64,000 nucleotides of DNA, from contig NZ_PRLC01000013.1 of NCBI RefSeq assembly GCF_003287455.1, positions 1-64,000 on the forward strand, in the 5' to 3' direction. Below, one piece after another: positions 15,823-24,583 of the stretch. The first letter of the stretch is position 1, and each line of letters opens with the position of its first letter. A program made the translations under genes and the position numbers. This stretch comes from Faecalibacterium hattorii. Lineage in GTDB: Bacteria > Bacillota > Clostridia > Oscillospirales > Ruminococcaceae. The notes beneath the pieces are model-generated. The model was given only the letters and a program-made list of their open reading frames with translations, made no database searches and was not told where the DNA came from.

Positions 15823-17116
15823 CAACGGGCCATTTTGGCCCGTTGATTTTGGCAAGCTGGCGGGCAAAGATTTGCGAATCCCTGCCCACAGCTCGTCCGG
15901 CTTTTTCAGTGGGCCATTTTGACCCACTGATTCTGTTACGGGTAGAATCAAGTGCCGGGTGGCGGCACCTGATTTTCAGCCAACCTTGAGTCGTTACAGG
16001 TAGAATCAAGTGCTCATTTTGATCACCTGATTTTTACGGAGTGGGCGCGACGCGTAACAGATAAAACCGAAGTTCTCAAAATGATAACGCCGGTGGCTTC
16101 GTTGCAGATGAAATCAAGTTATCATTTTGACAACCTGATTTTGATACGGCTACAATCAAGTTCCCAAAGTGGGAACTTGATTCGGCAGGAGTTACAAATC
16201 AAGTTACGGAAAGCGTAACCTGATTTCAGATGACAGCCCAAATTCCCACTTTGGGGATTTGGGAGTGAGCGATTAAGAGTTACGGTATTTTGGCACTTCC
16301 CAGAATGGGAAGTGCCACTTTACTAAATAAAAGTATCACCGATAAGGAACTTGACAAACTTTGTCAAGTTCCTAAAAGAGAAGTGTGTGCGGCTGTTTTA
16401 CGATGGCGGTAGTCTTTCTGACGACAGGCATTGCTGCAATATCTGGCATCCGCCCGAATTGGTAAGAACTGCTTCCCGCAGCAAGCGCAGGTATACTTTC
16501 CTCGCTCAACGCGCTTTTTAAGGCTTTTCCGCAGATTCAGCATCTTGTGACCGCAAGTCTGGAAGCTGCAATATTTTCGGTTCCGGGTCTGGGTGTAGAT
16601 GACCTTGCGGCAGTATTCACATTGGATTCTGCGCACACTGGGGTCGCCATCAATGAAATATTCCATTAAGGTGTCCTGATTTTCGCGTTCCCATTGTTCT
16701 GTTGTCATAGGCATTCTCCTTTGGCTGTTACGGATATATGGTGGTTATCAAAATGGTAACCACCACTTTTACACAATAAAGCGTTACGATTGTCTGGTTG
16801 GTGATCAAAATGATCACCAACTAAAATCTGTGCGTTATGGCTGGGTGGTAAGTGGATATTTTGTCCATTTACCACTTCCAAGTGGTGAGTTACGGTTTTC
16901 GTAACCCACCATGGGGTAATCGTGTTACAGTAATCTGGCAAATACCGGAAAGCGACACTTACCAGATTTCACCGTGGCTTGACAAAATGTCAAGTCGAGG
17001 TTAAGCGTAGCACGAACAGAATCAATGTGGACAATTTGTCCACATTGATTTCTCCTACCTCAACGAGTAGATAAACGTCCGTTTCGCCTCATGTGCTCAT
17101 TTTGAACACATGAGGC
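15823..17116. repeat. Array of about 20 non-identical hairpins with GTTAC linkers
   Basis: Perfect or near-perfect inverted repeats follow one another at 15823-15845, 15907-15929, 15946-15974, 16004-16032, 16066-16094, 16111-16141, 16154-16182, 16196-16226, 16237-16263, 16291-16317, 16345-16373, 16739-16765, 16797-16821, 16845-16875, 16884-16910, 16932-16968, 16978-16994, 17020-17050 and 17086-17116. Stems are 7-15 bp and differ between units, with matching changes on both arms. Many stems read AATCAAGT...ACCTGATT and many loops read CATTTTG or CAAAATG. Between units the linker GTTACRG recurs about every 50 bp. A zinc-finger gene (16364-16708) sits in the middle. No known repeat class fits. 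Confidence 0.85.
16364..16708 (-). CDS. Small double zinc-finger protein within the hairpin array
   Basis: A 114-residue protein of unknown family. Two cysteine clusters suggest two zinc-binding knuckles: CEYC...YCSFQTC (near residues 33-55) and CACC...YCSNACRQKDYRHR (near 75-100), separated by a basic stretch (LRKSLKKRVERGK). Such YCSNACRQ fingers occur in small DNA-associated proteins. Start at 16708 is the second ATG after AAAGGAG. Its stop codon lies inside the 13-bp-stem hairpin 16345-16373. Placement inside the array makes a role in binding these hairpins plausible, but that is only inference. Confidence 0.7.
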   Translation of the reverse strand: MTTEQWERENQDTLMEYFIDGDPSVRRIQCEYCRKVIYTQTRNRKYCSFQTCGHKMLNLRKSLKKRVERGKYTCACCGKQFLPIRADARYCSNACRQKDYRHRKTAAHTSLLGT

Positions 17117-17565
17117 TGAGCGCGCCGTTCTCCCTGCATGGCTTTCCTGCCCCCTTCCGGCGGCGTTTTCCGGCTCTCCCTTGCGGGGTCATCGCCGGGT
17201 ATCCCATGCAGACGGTCATACGGTTTTCAAGGTGCGGTGCTGGATTTGGCAATAAAAAATCGCCACACAACAACCTGAACCTGACCATCCCTTCTGGGAT
17301 GGCCTTGGTTCGGGTTTGCTATGTAGCGATAAGAAAGTTAAAAACTTGCTCCGGCTGCTTCGGGAGCTGAGCTGGAACTCTAAGTAAATATGTTATATTA
17401 AATTGTTGGGATAGATTACCACAAAAATTGAGTTGTGTCAACAAAAAGTTTTGAAAACATGCCACTTTCGGCAGCTTGCAAGAAAACACAAGGAAAACTT
17501 TAGCAAAAAGAGAGAGGGCCGGACGATGCCAACCCTCTTGACAAGTTTTTTAAATCAGAAACAGG
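17117..17565. other. Non-coding stretch between hairpin array and kdp
   Basis: No convincing gene. It contains GACGGTCATACGG followed by TTTTCAAGGT (17211-17233), a motif also present at 32819-32841 in element 3. A long two-stage hairpin lies at about 17274-17322 (outer AACCTGAACC with GGTTCGGGTT, inner CCATCCC with GGGATGG). Confidence 0.5.
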
Positions 17566-17670
17566 TTATCGTACCATGCTCTCAAACCGTTTCTGCAAGC
17601 GTTCAAACGTTTCGTCATCCACGGTCAGAAAGGTTCGCAGCGACCGCAAATTCAAACGGTGATTCGGCAT
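17566..17670 (-). CDS. Possible 34-residue ORF
   Basis: The minus strand reads MPNHRLNLRSLRTFL and then TVDDETFERLQKRFESMVR, a protein-like, charged helical sequence with no family I recognise. No good Shine-Dalgarno is visible, and the frame remains open a few codons upstream, so it may be a remnant of a larger gene downstream of kdpE. Confidence 0.35.
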   Translation of the reverse strand: MPNHRLNLRSLRTFLTVDDETFERLQKRFESMVR

Positions 17671-17732
17671 GAGCTTCAATTTGGTATGTTGAACATCTGA
17701 TGCATCTGTGAACACTGGCCGACCGCATAGTA

Positions 17733-18434
17733 TTATTCTACTTTTATCATACGGTAGCCCACACCAATATGTGTTTGGATGTATTGCGGGGATTCCTCTG
17801 TTGGCTCCAGCTTTTTCCGCAGTGTTGCCATAAATACCCGCAGGGAAGCCACATCGTTATCCCAACTGCGGCCCCAGATATTTTGTGTGATAAAGGTATG
17901 GGTCAGTACCTTGCCGACATTCTTGGACAGCAGACACAACAGCTTATACTCAATGGGTGTCAGGTGAAGTTCGTTTTCATCCAGATAAGCGCATCCCCCG
18001 GCATAATCCACTTTCAACTTACCATTCACAAATACAGAACTGGCAGTAAACATCTCTGCCGTCATCAGAGAGAGTCTTCGCTGCGTCACCCGAAGTCGAG
18101 CCAATAATTCTTCAACAGAAAAAGGTTTTGTCAGATAATCGTCAGCTCCGGCATCCAATGCATGAATCTTGTCATTATCTTCACTTCTGGCGCTAATTAC
18201 AATGATGGGGGTATTGGACCAGGAGCGTACCGTTTGAATGACTTGAACGCCATCCATATCCGGCAAGCCCAAATCCAGCAAGATGATTTCAGGATGGTGC
18301 GATGTGGCCTCCATAATGGCTGTCGAGCCACTGGGCGCTACCACATAACGATAATCATTTGTTTTCAATGTGGTTGTAATGAGATTTCGTATAGATGGAT
18401 CATCCTCAACCACTAATATCAAAGGTTTATTCAT
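17733..18434 (-). CDS. kdpE: KdpE response regulator
   Basis: A 233-residue OmpR-type response regulator. Receiver domain in residues 1-120 with the acidic pair in VVEDD, phospho-acceptor Asp in LLDLGLPDMDG and Lys in TKPFS; the C-terminal winged helix ends YIQTHIGVGYRMIKVE. It is the partner of KdpD and overlaps its gene by 8 bp. Expected role: activation of the kdp operon at low potassium or high osmolarity. Confidence 0.95.
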   Translation of the reverse strand: MNKPLILVVEDDPSIRNLITTTLKTNDYRYVVAPSGSTAIMEATSHHPEIILLDLGLPDMDGVQVIQTVRSWSNTPIIVISARSEDNDKIHALDAGADDYLTKPFSVEELLARLRVTQRRLSLMTAEMFTASSVFVNGKLKVDYAGGCAYLDENELHLTPIEYKLLCLLSKNVGKVLTHTFITQNIWGRSWDNDVASLRVFMATLRKKLEPTEESPQYIQTHIGVGYRMIKVE

Positions 18435-21120
18435 GAAGTTCTACCTCCCCGGCGGGTAATGTGAATGTGAACACAGTGCCGGTTGGCTGATTGTCTGATA
18501 CGGAAATCGTGCCGCCGTGGGCGGTCACAATGGACTTACAGAGGGACAGCCCCAATCCAAGGCTTCTGCGGCTGTCGACCACTTTATTGGCCCCACTATA
18601 AAACATATCGAAAATACGGGGTTTCTGCTCATCGGGAATCCCAGGGCCGTTGTCGGAAACGGAAACCGTGACCCATTGCTCTTTTTGATCGGTATGTATT
18701 TCAATTACTGAACCGGCAGGGGTATATTTGATGGCGTTGTCAACCAAATTTATAATCACCTGAACGATCAGCTTCGCATCAATGTGGGCAAGGATAAAGT
18801 CTTTCCCGCTGGTTACACGAATGGTGTGTTCTTTACTCTTTCTGTTGATGTGCTTCAGTGCTTCAGAAACGACCTCATCCATGAGTTCGATACTCCGAGT
18901 TAGATTGACCTGTCCGCCCTCAATTCGTGTGACTGCCAACAGGTTTTCAACGAGATTGATCAGCCACATGGAATCGTCATAAATATCGGTAAAGGTCTGC
19001 TCCCGCAATGCATCATCCATCTTTTTATAATTTGCAAGCAAATTGTCTGCGCTGCCAGAAATCGCTGTCAAAGGGGTTCGAAGATCATGAGAGATTGCCC
19101 GCAGCAGGTTAGCACGAAGCTGTTCATTTTGCGCCAGAACAGCCGCTTCCTCTTTTTCTTTGGCGTTTTTGATGTTTTCAAGAGCCAAAGCGCACTCGCC
19201 CAGAATAGAGAGGAGTACGCTGTTTTCGAAAGAGTCCAGCGGAATACCGTTCACCGCAATACCAGCCACTCCATATACATGCTGGTTGACCCGAATCGCA
19301 AGGTATAAACACTTTGCACTGGATAATGTATCTGTTGTGGCACCGGCGTGTTTATTGTTTCGGAAGACCCAATCGGCGACTGCTTTCTCGTTCTCAGAAA
19401 TTAAATCTTCCTGAATGCTATTAACAGCACGAAAAACGTTAGGGGTGGCAAGTTCTTTACCATCAGATAGGTAGACGACAATATCTTTTTTCAGCAGCTT
19501 CATGAGCTGCCCTGCCGTAGCGGTGATTACCGCATTCTCATCCTGCTCTTTTTGCAGAAGCTGGTTGGTTTCAAAAAGAATCTTTGTACGGTAAGCTGTA
19601 TGGGCAGATTGTTTCGCATTTTCTTTCAGCCGGGTAGCGAGAGATCCGGAAAGCAGTGTTACTATAAACATAATGGTAAAGGTAACAATATAGTTCGGAT
19701 CGTCAAAATGGAATGTCAGTCTCGGAGTGGTAAAGAAGAAATTGAAAACCAGCACACTGACAACCGAGGTCAGAATCCCGCACAGTCGGTTGGTTGTGAT
19801 TACAGCGGCCACAAGTACGCCTAATATGTAAACTGCGATAATATTACTCTCTGTGAACCCAAAAGCGTCAAAGCCACAGCCAATTAGTGTAGCTACCAGC
19901 AATACGACGATACTCTTCAGAACATCACGCAGGGGCATCGCATCTGCCTGCGCCTTACTCTTTTTTTCCTGATAGCTGGTTCCTGCGCTGGCATCCGGTA
20001 TCACATGAATATCCAGATTAGGTGCGCTGGAAATCAGGCGTTCCGTCAAGGTGGGCTTGCTGAAAATATTCTTTCGTGCAATGGTACTTCGTCCAATTAC
20101 GATTTTTGAGATGCCGGAAAGACGGGCAAATTCCGCAATCTGATAAGGCACGTCATCGCCATAACTTGTCTCAATCGTAGCGCCAAGTTGCTGGGCCAGA
20201 CGCTTATTATCCTGCAAACGCTTTTTATCATCGTCACTCATCGCCGCTGTATTTGGCGTTTCCACATAAAGAGCGGTAAATGTTCCCCGAAAGGCTCTTG
20301 CCATCCTTGCAGCAGTCCGAATGATTTTTGCGTTGGATGGCGACGAGGAAAGACATGCCAGAATGCGCTCGTCTGTATGGTAATCGCCTCGGCTCTGTAC
20401 TCTGGCGCTTTCCGTCAGCAAGTTCACCCGGTCAGCGCACCGACGGAGGGCGATTTCCCGCAATGCGGTGAGATTTTCCAGCGTGAAAAAATTAACTGTT
20501 GCCCGCTGCGCCTGATCTTCCCGGTACACATTTCCACTTGCCAGTCGTTCCAGCAACTCCGCAGGCTCAATATCCACCAGTTCTACCTGATCTGCTTGAT
20601 CAAAGGTGGAATCCGGAATGCGCTCCCGCACAAGAATTCCGGTGATAGAGGCTACTGTATCGTTGAGACTCTCGATATGTTGGACATTTACAGTCGTATA
20701 GACATCAATTCCAGTATTTAGCAGTTCCTGAATATCCTGATACCGCTTCGTGTGCCGACTGCTTTCGGCGTTGGTATGGGCCAACTCATCCACCAGTATG
20801 AGCTGGGGATTTCGCTTGAGCGCAGCATCAATATCAAATTCACGAAGGGTCATTCCTTCGTAAGCAACTTGTTTCACAGGAAGCTGCTCCAAGCCGTCCA
20901 GAAGTGCCATCGTCTGGGGTCGGGCATGGGGTTCTATGTATCCAGCAACCACATCGATGCCACGCTCCTTAGCCTGATGAGCCGCCTGAAGCATGGCATA
21001 GGTCTTTCCGACACCTGCGGCATAACCGAAAAAGATTTTGAGTTTTCCGCTTTTCTTAGTGGATGCATCGTTACGGATCGCACGAAGAAGCTGATCCGGA
21101 TCTTGTCTTGGCAGTTCCAT
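18427..21120 (-). CDS. kdpD: KdpD sensor histidine kinase
   Basis: An 897-residue potassium/turgor sensor with the full KdpD layout: N-terminal KdpD domain with Walker A GYAAGVGKTYAML and Walker B LILVDELAHTN, a universal stress protein-like domain (about 250-370), four membrane helices around residues 400-500, a GAF-like region, then HisKA (ALRAISHDLRTPLTA-like, phospho-His) and HATPase (NLVDNAIKYTP, DNGPGIP, GLGLSL). Length matches E. coli KdpD (894). AGGAGG precedes the start. It is transcribed with kdpE, and 186 bp separate it from the structural operon, where a separate promoter is visible. Confidence 0.96.
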   Translation of the reverse strand: MELPRQDPDQLLRAIRNDASTKKSGKLKIFFGYAAGVGKTYAMLQAAHQAKERGIDVVAGYIEPHARPQTMALLDGLEQLPVKQVAYEGMTLREFDIDAALKRNPQLILVDELAHTNAESSRHTKRYQDIQELLNTGIDVYTTVNVQHIESLNDTVASITGILVRERIPDSTFDQADQVELVDIEPAELLERLASGNVYREDQAQRATVNFFTLENLTALREIALRRCADRVNLLTESARVQSRGDYHTDERILACLSSSPSNAKIIRTAARMARAFRGTFTALYVETPNTAAMSDDDKKRLQDNKRLAQQLGATIETSYGDDVPYQIAEFARLSGISKIVIGRSTIARKNIFSKPTLTERLISSAPNLDIHVIPDASAGTSYQEKKSKAQADAMPLRDVLKSIVVLLVATLIGCGFDAFGFTESNIIAVYILGVLVAAVITTNRLCGILTSVVSVLVFNFFFTTPRLTFHFDDPNYIVTFTIMFIVTLLSGSLATRLKENAKQSAHTAYRTKILFETNQLLQKEQDENAVITATAGQLMKLLKKDIVVYLSDGKELATPNVFRAVNSIQEDLISENEKAVADWVFRNNKHAGATTDTLSSAKCLYLAIRVNQHVYGVAGIAVNGIPLDSFENSVLLSILGECALALENIKNAKEKEEAAVLAQNEQLRANLLRAISHDLRTPLTAISGSADNLLANYKKMDDALREQTFTDIYDDSMWLINLVENLLAVTRIEGGQVNLTRSIELMDEVVSEALKHINRKSKEHTIRVTSGKDFILAHIDAKLIVQVIINLVDNAIKYTPAGSVIEIHTDQKEQWVTVSVSDNGPGIPDEQKPRIFDMFYSGANKVVDSRRSLGLGLSLCKSIVTAHGGTISVSDNQPTGTVFTFTLPAGEVELHE

Positions 21121-21232
21121 TTTAACCCTCCTATCAAAGAAATCTTCCGACCGGAAATCATTGCAAAGGATGTGGCTATGGTAATAACCCCCATACCTGC
21201 AATCCTCCTTTATACCCCTTTATGTGCCCTTA

Positions 21233-21238
21233 ATTATA
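21233..21238 (-). promoter_or_regulatory. Possible -10 box for kdpDE
   Basis: The minus strand of the 186-bp gap reads GATTTATAATTAAGG, a good TATAAT about 110 bp upstream of kdpD. The -35 element is weak (TTTACC-like). A short out-of-frame ORF with a good GGAGG starts at 21194 and runs into kdpD; it could be a leader peptide but is not supported further. Confidence 0.4.
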
Positions 21239-21306
21239 AATCAAAGGGATTAAAAAAGGTAAAAGAGAATGCGTATCTGTATTAAGACCGTCTAAAGATG
21301 CAGGAC

Positions 21307-21717
21307 TTATTCTTTTTTATCACGAGCTTGTGCCAGAAATTCAATCAGCCGTTTCCTTGTCAGAATCCCGCATAGAGCATTCCGGCCATCAACGATGGGG
21401 ACAAAATTCTGATTCAGCATTGCAGTTACAACCTGCTCGGAATCTGCATCTATTTGTAACGCAGGGCAAAAATCTCTGCGAACAATGCTGCCAAGTTGGT
21501 ATCCCTCCTGTACTTTCAAGTCTGTTGTCTGGCAAGCAAGAAGGTGGCGGAGGAAATCTCCCTCCGTCACGCTTCCAATATACTGTTCCTGATCATTCAG
21601 TACCGGGACAGCGGTATAGCCATGTACCATAAACCGTTCCAATCCCTGACGAATCGTATCCTTTTCATAAAGAAATACAGTGGAGATTTTGGGAATCATG
21701 ATTTTAGCTATGTTCAT
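21307..21717 (-). CDS. CBS-domain protein of the kdp operon
   Basis: A 136-residue protein made of a CBS pair: first IMIPKISTVFLYEKDTIRQG with TAVPVLND...GSVTEGDFLRHL, second with VPIVDGRNALCGILTRKRLI. CBS pairs bind adenine nucleotides, including c-di-AMP in potassium systems of Firmicutes. The gene starts one base after the kdpC stop, so it is co-translated with the pump. A role as a nucleotide-responsive regulator of Kdp is inferred from this position. Confidence 0.82.
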   Translation of the reverse strand: MNIAKIMIPKISTVFLYEKDTIRQGLERFMVHGYTAVPVLNDQEQYIGSVTEGDFLRHLLACQTTDLKVQEGYQLGSIVRRDFCPALQIDADSEQVVTAMLNQNFVPIVDGRNALCGILTRKRLIEFLAQARDKKE

Positions 21718-21718
21718 T

Positions 21719-22327
21719 TCACTTCTCCAGAATACCGTCCAGCATCAGATTGACTTCCAGCACATTGACGGTCTCTTCACCAAAGATGCCAAGGAATCGT
21801 CCGTCGGTGCAGTTTTGGATGATCTCACGCACTTCATCTTCGGTCATATCATTTGCCTTTGCAATGCGTGCTACCTGATATTCCGCTGCTGCCGGGGAAA
21901 TATGGGGATCAAGCCCACTGCCGGAACAGGTGACAAGGTCCACCGGAACAGCTGTTTCATCCATATCCGGATCGGCAGCCCGGAGCTTTTCCACCCGCTC
22001 TGCCACGAGCTGTGCATACTCCTCGCTTGCCGGAGAGAGGTTGGAGGGAGCGGCGTACATCAGTGCCTTTCCGTTTTCATCCGTATAGGTTGAAACATCA
22101 ATATTCATAATGCGCCCCCACATATGAGCTTCATCTGTATATTGCTGCCCCAGCAACTCACAGCCATATTTTTTTCCGTCTACTTCAATGATGCTTCCGT
22201 TTGCATTATCCGGGAAAATAAGCTGAGCAATTCCTGTGACAACACCCGTATAGATTACGCCGCACAGCAGCGTAAAGATTAAAAAGATCATACCTGCCTT
22301 TGGCAGTACACTTTTCATTGTTTTCAT
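21719..22327 (-). CDS. kdpC: KdpC, potassium-transporting ATPase subunit C
   Basis: A 202-residue KdpC with one N-terminal membrane helix (AGMIFLIFTLLCGVIYTGVV) and the extracytoplasmic domain typical of KdpC, including YAAPSNLSPAS and TCSGSGLDPHISPAAAEYQV. It helps assemble the KdpFABC pump and supports potassium binding. The start at 22327 follows AAGGGGG; an upstream extension of the frame overlaps the small ORF before it and is not used. Confidence 0.94.
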   Translation of the reverse strand: MKTMKSVLPKAGMIFLIFTLLCGVIYTGVVTGIAQLIFPDNANGSIIEVDGKKYGCELLGQQYTDEAHMWGRIMNIDVSTYTDENGKALMYAAPSNLSPASEEYAQLVAERVEKLRAADPDMDETAVPVDLVTCSGSGLDPHISPAAAEYQVARIAKANDMTEDEVREIIQNCTDGRFLGIFGEETVNVLEVNLMLDGILEK

Positions 22328-22340
22328 AATATATACCCCC

Positions 22341-22484
22341 TTATCCGAAGATGGTGAGAAAAATTTTCTGAAGCAATTCCGGCGCCCACAGGGCGAAACG
22401 CAGGGTGGTCGCACATAGAACGGTGAAGCTTATTCCAAGCATTCCTTCAAAGTACGAGATCGTTTTCTTTGTTACTGCATTCAT
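22341..22484 (-). CDS. Small membrane protein between kdpB and kdpC
   Basis: A 47-residue ORF, MNAVTKKTISYFEGMLGISF then TVLCATTLRFALWAPELLQ, with one hydrophobic helix. GGAGGATGCATCC-type spacing (AAGGAGG then ATCCT) precedes the ATG. It fits exactly between kdpB (14 bp upstream) and kdpC (13 bp downstream). It is not KdpF, which lies before kdpA. I do not recognise the family; an accessory Kdp subunit is possible. Confidence 0.65.
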   Translation of the reverse strand: MNAVTKKTISYFEGMLGISFTVLCATTLRFALWAPELLQKIFLTIFG

Positions 22485-22498
22485 AGGATGCATCCTCC

Positions 22499-24568
22499 TT
22501 ACATCAGACCGGTAAATACAAGCAGAATATCGATTAGTTTCACAAAGATAAAGGGAGCAGCCAGACCACCCAGCCCATAAACCAGCAGATTCCGTGACAG
22601 CAGCTTTCCGGCAGAGACCTCACGGTATTTCACACCTTTCAGCGCCAACGGAATGAGCGCGATAATGATGAGTGCATTATAAATGATCGCAGAGAGGACA
22701 GCACTCTGCGGGGAGTGCAGCCCCATAATATTCAGAGCAGACAGACCCGGATAAAGTCCCACAAACAGCGCCGGAATAATGGCAAAGTATTTTGCCACAT
22801 CGTTAGCAATGGAGAAGGTGGTCAGGCTGCCTCGTGTCATCAAAAGCTGTTTGCCGATGCGTACAATGTCGATCAGTTTTGTGGGTGAAGAGTCCAGATC
22901 CACCATGTTACCTGCTTCTTTTGCTGCTTGTGTGCCGCTGTTCATGGCAACTGCAACATCTGCTTGTGCCAAAGCCGGAGCGTCGTTGGTGCCGTCGCCT
23001 GTCATGGCGACCAAATGACCCTTGGCCTGAAAATCACGAATCATTGCCAGCTTTCCTTCCGGCGTTGCTTCCGCAAGGAAGTCATCCACACCGGCCTCGG
23101 CAGCAATGGCCGAAGCAGTAATCGGATTGTCGCCGGTGATCATAATGGTCTTGATGCCCATTTTCCGCAGATCTGCAAATTTCTCCTTCACACCCTGCTT
23201 GATAATATCCTTCAAATAGATAACGCCGAGAATCTTGTGGTTCTTAGCCACAACCAGAGGTGTGCCGCCCTTGGACGCAATAGACTTGACAACTCGATCA
23301 CAGTCTGGAGAATACATTCCGCCTGCATGGGTCACATAACTCTGCATGGCATCTGCTGCGCCTTTTCGGATTTCGTTGCCGTCAAAGTCGACGCCGCTCA
23401 TACGAGTCACGGCAGTAAATGGGACAAAGTGCATATTCTTGTCCTGAAGGCTTCTGCCACGAATTCCAAACTGCTCCTTTGCCAGCACAACAACGCTTCT
23501 GCCCTCGGGGGTTTCATCGGCCAGAGAAGAAAGCTGAGCGGCGTCCGCCAGTTCCTGAATATCAACACCATCTACCGGAATGAACTCCGATGCCTGTCGA
23601 TTGCCCAGGGTGATTGTTCCGGTTTTGTCAAGCATCAGAATGTCTACATCACCGGCGGCTTCAATGGCACGACCACTCATGGCCAGAACATTTGCCTGGT
23701 TCAGTCGGGACATACCGGCAATACCGATGGCGGAAAGCAAGGCACCAATGGTAGTAGGCGCAAGGCACACCAACAGCGCTACCAGAGTTGTTACAGAGGT
23801 GGGATTCTCAATTCCCGCCAGCTTTGCAGAAAAAATGGAATAAGTGTAGAGAGAGACTGTCACCAAGATAAAGATAATGGACAAGGCTACCAGAAAAATC
23901 TGCAAAGCAATTTCGTTGGGCGTCTTCTTCCGGGCAGCACCTTCTACCATCGCAATCATCTTGTCCAGAAAGCTCTCTCCGGCTTCGTTGGTCACTCTGA
24001 CAACGATCCAGTCCGACAGTACAGTGGTGCCGCCGGTCACAGCGCTGCGGTCGCCGCCTGCCTCACGAATTACAGGAGCGGATTCGCCGGTGATGGCGCT
24101 TTCATCCACAGATGCCGCCCCTTCTACGACTTCGCCGTCTGCCGGAATCTGCTCTCCGGCTTTGACGATCACCAGTTCCCCCTTTTTCAGCAGAGCGGAG
24201 GGAACCACGGTCACGCTGTCCTTCTCCGAGACAGAGGAAATCTTATGCGCGTCTACGTCCTTACGGGATGCCCGGAGAGAATCAGCCTGTGCCTTGCCTC
24301 GGCCTTCTGCAATGGCCTCGGCAAAATTGGCAAATAGCACGGTAAACCAAAGAATCACCGCAATCGCCAGCGTATATCCGCTTGGAGCGTCTTTTAAGCC
24401 GAACAGGGACACCACCCAAAGAATGCTGGTCAAAATAGCAGCCACAAAAACCAGAAACATGACCGGATTTTTTGCCTGTGTTTTCGGGTTCAATTTCACA
24501 AAAGAATCTTTAATTGCCCTGCCGAGCATTTTCCGGTCGGCAAAAGCAGTTTTCTGTTTTGTACTCAT
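22499..24568 (-). CDS. kdpB: KdpB, P-type ATPase subunit of the potassium pump
   Basis: A 689-residue catalytic subunit. Visible motifs: actuator [19 protein letters not shown] (with the inhibitory-phosphorylation Ser of TGES), phosphorylation site [13 protein letters not shown], nucleotide-binding KGAADAM, and hinge [20 protein letters not shown]. About seven membrane helices. It couples ATP hydrolysis to potassium import through KdpA. Order F-A-B-(small)-C matches the classical operon. Confidence 0.97.
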   Translation of the reverse strand: MSTKQKTAFADRKMLGRAIKDSFVKLNPKTQAKNPVMFLVFVAAILTSILWVVSLFGLKDAPSGYTLAIAVILWFTVLFANFAEAIAEGRGKAQADSLRASRKDVDAHKISSVSEKDSVTVVPSALLKKGELVIVKAGEQIPADGEVVEGAASVDESAITGESAPVIREAGGDRSAVTGGTTVLSDWIVVRVTNEAGESFLDKMIAMVEGAARKKTPNEIALQIFLVALSIIFILVTVSLYTYSIFSAKLAGIENPTSVTTLVALLVCLAPTTIGALLSAIGIAGMSRLNQANVLAMSGRAIEAAGDVDILMLDKTGTITLGNRQASEFIPVDGVDIQELADAAQLSSLADETPEGRSVVVLAKEQFGIRGRSLQDKNMHFVPFTAVTRMSGVDFDGNEIRKGAADAMQSYVTHAGGMYSPDCDRVVKSIASKGGTPLVVAKNHKILGVIYLKDIIKQGVKEKFADLRKMGIKTIMITGDNPITASAIAAEAGVDDFLAEATPEGKLAMIRDFQAKGHLVAMTGDGTNDAPALAQADVAVAMNSGTQAAKEAGNMVDLDSSPTKLIDIVRIGKQLLMTRGSLTTFSIANDVAKYFAIIPALFVGLYPGLSALNIMGLHSPQSAVLSAIIYNALIIIALIPLALKGVKYREVSAGKLLSRNLLVYGLGGLAAPFIFVKLIDILLVFTGLM

Positions 24569-24583
24569 ATCTGTAACCCTCCG

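Noticed and set aside
15823-17116. CRISPR array or integron attC array as explanation of the hairpins
   Set aside because: No identical repeats with unique spacers and no cas genes; no integron integrase, no cassette ORFs between units, and the GTTRRRY/RYYYAAC attC ends are not present in order.
17433-17672. Plus-strand ORF of 79 codons before kdpE
   Set aside because: No ribosome-binding site, no family features; the opposite strand holds a more protein-like short frame.
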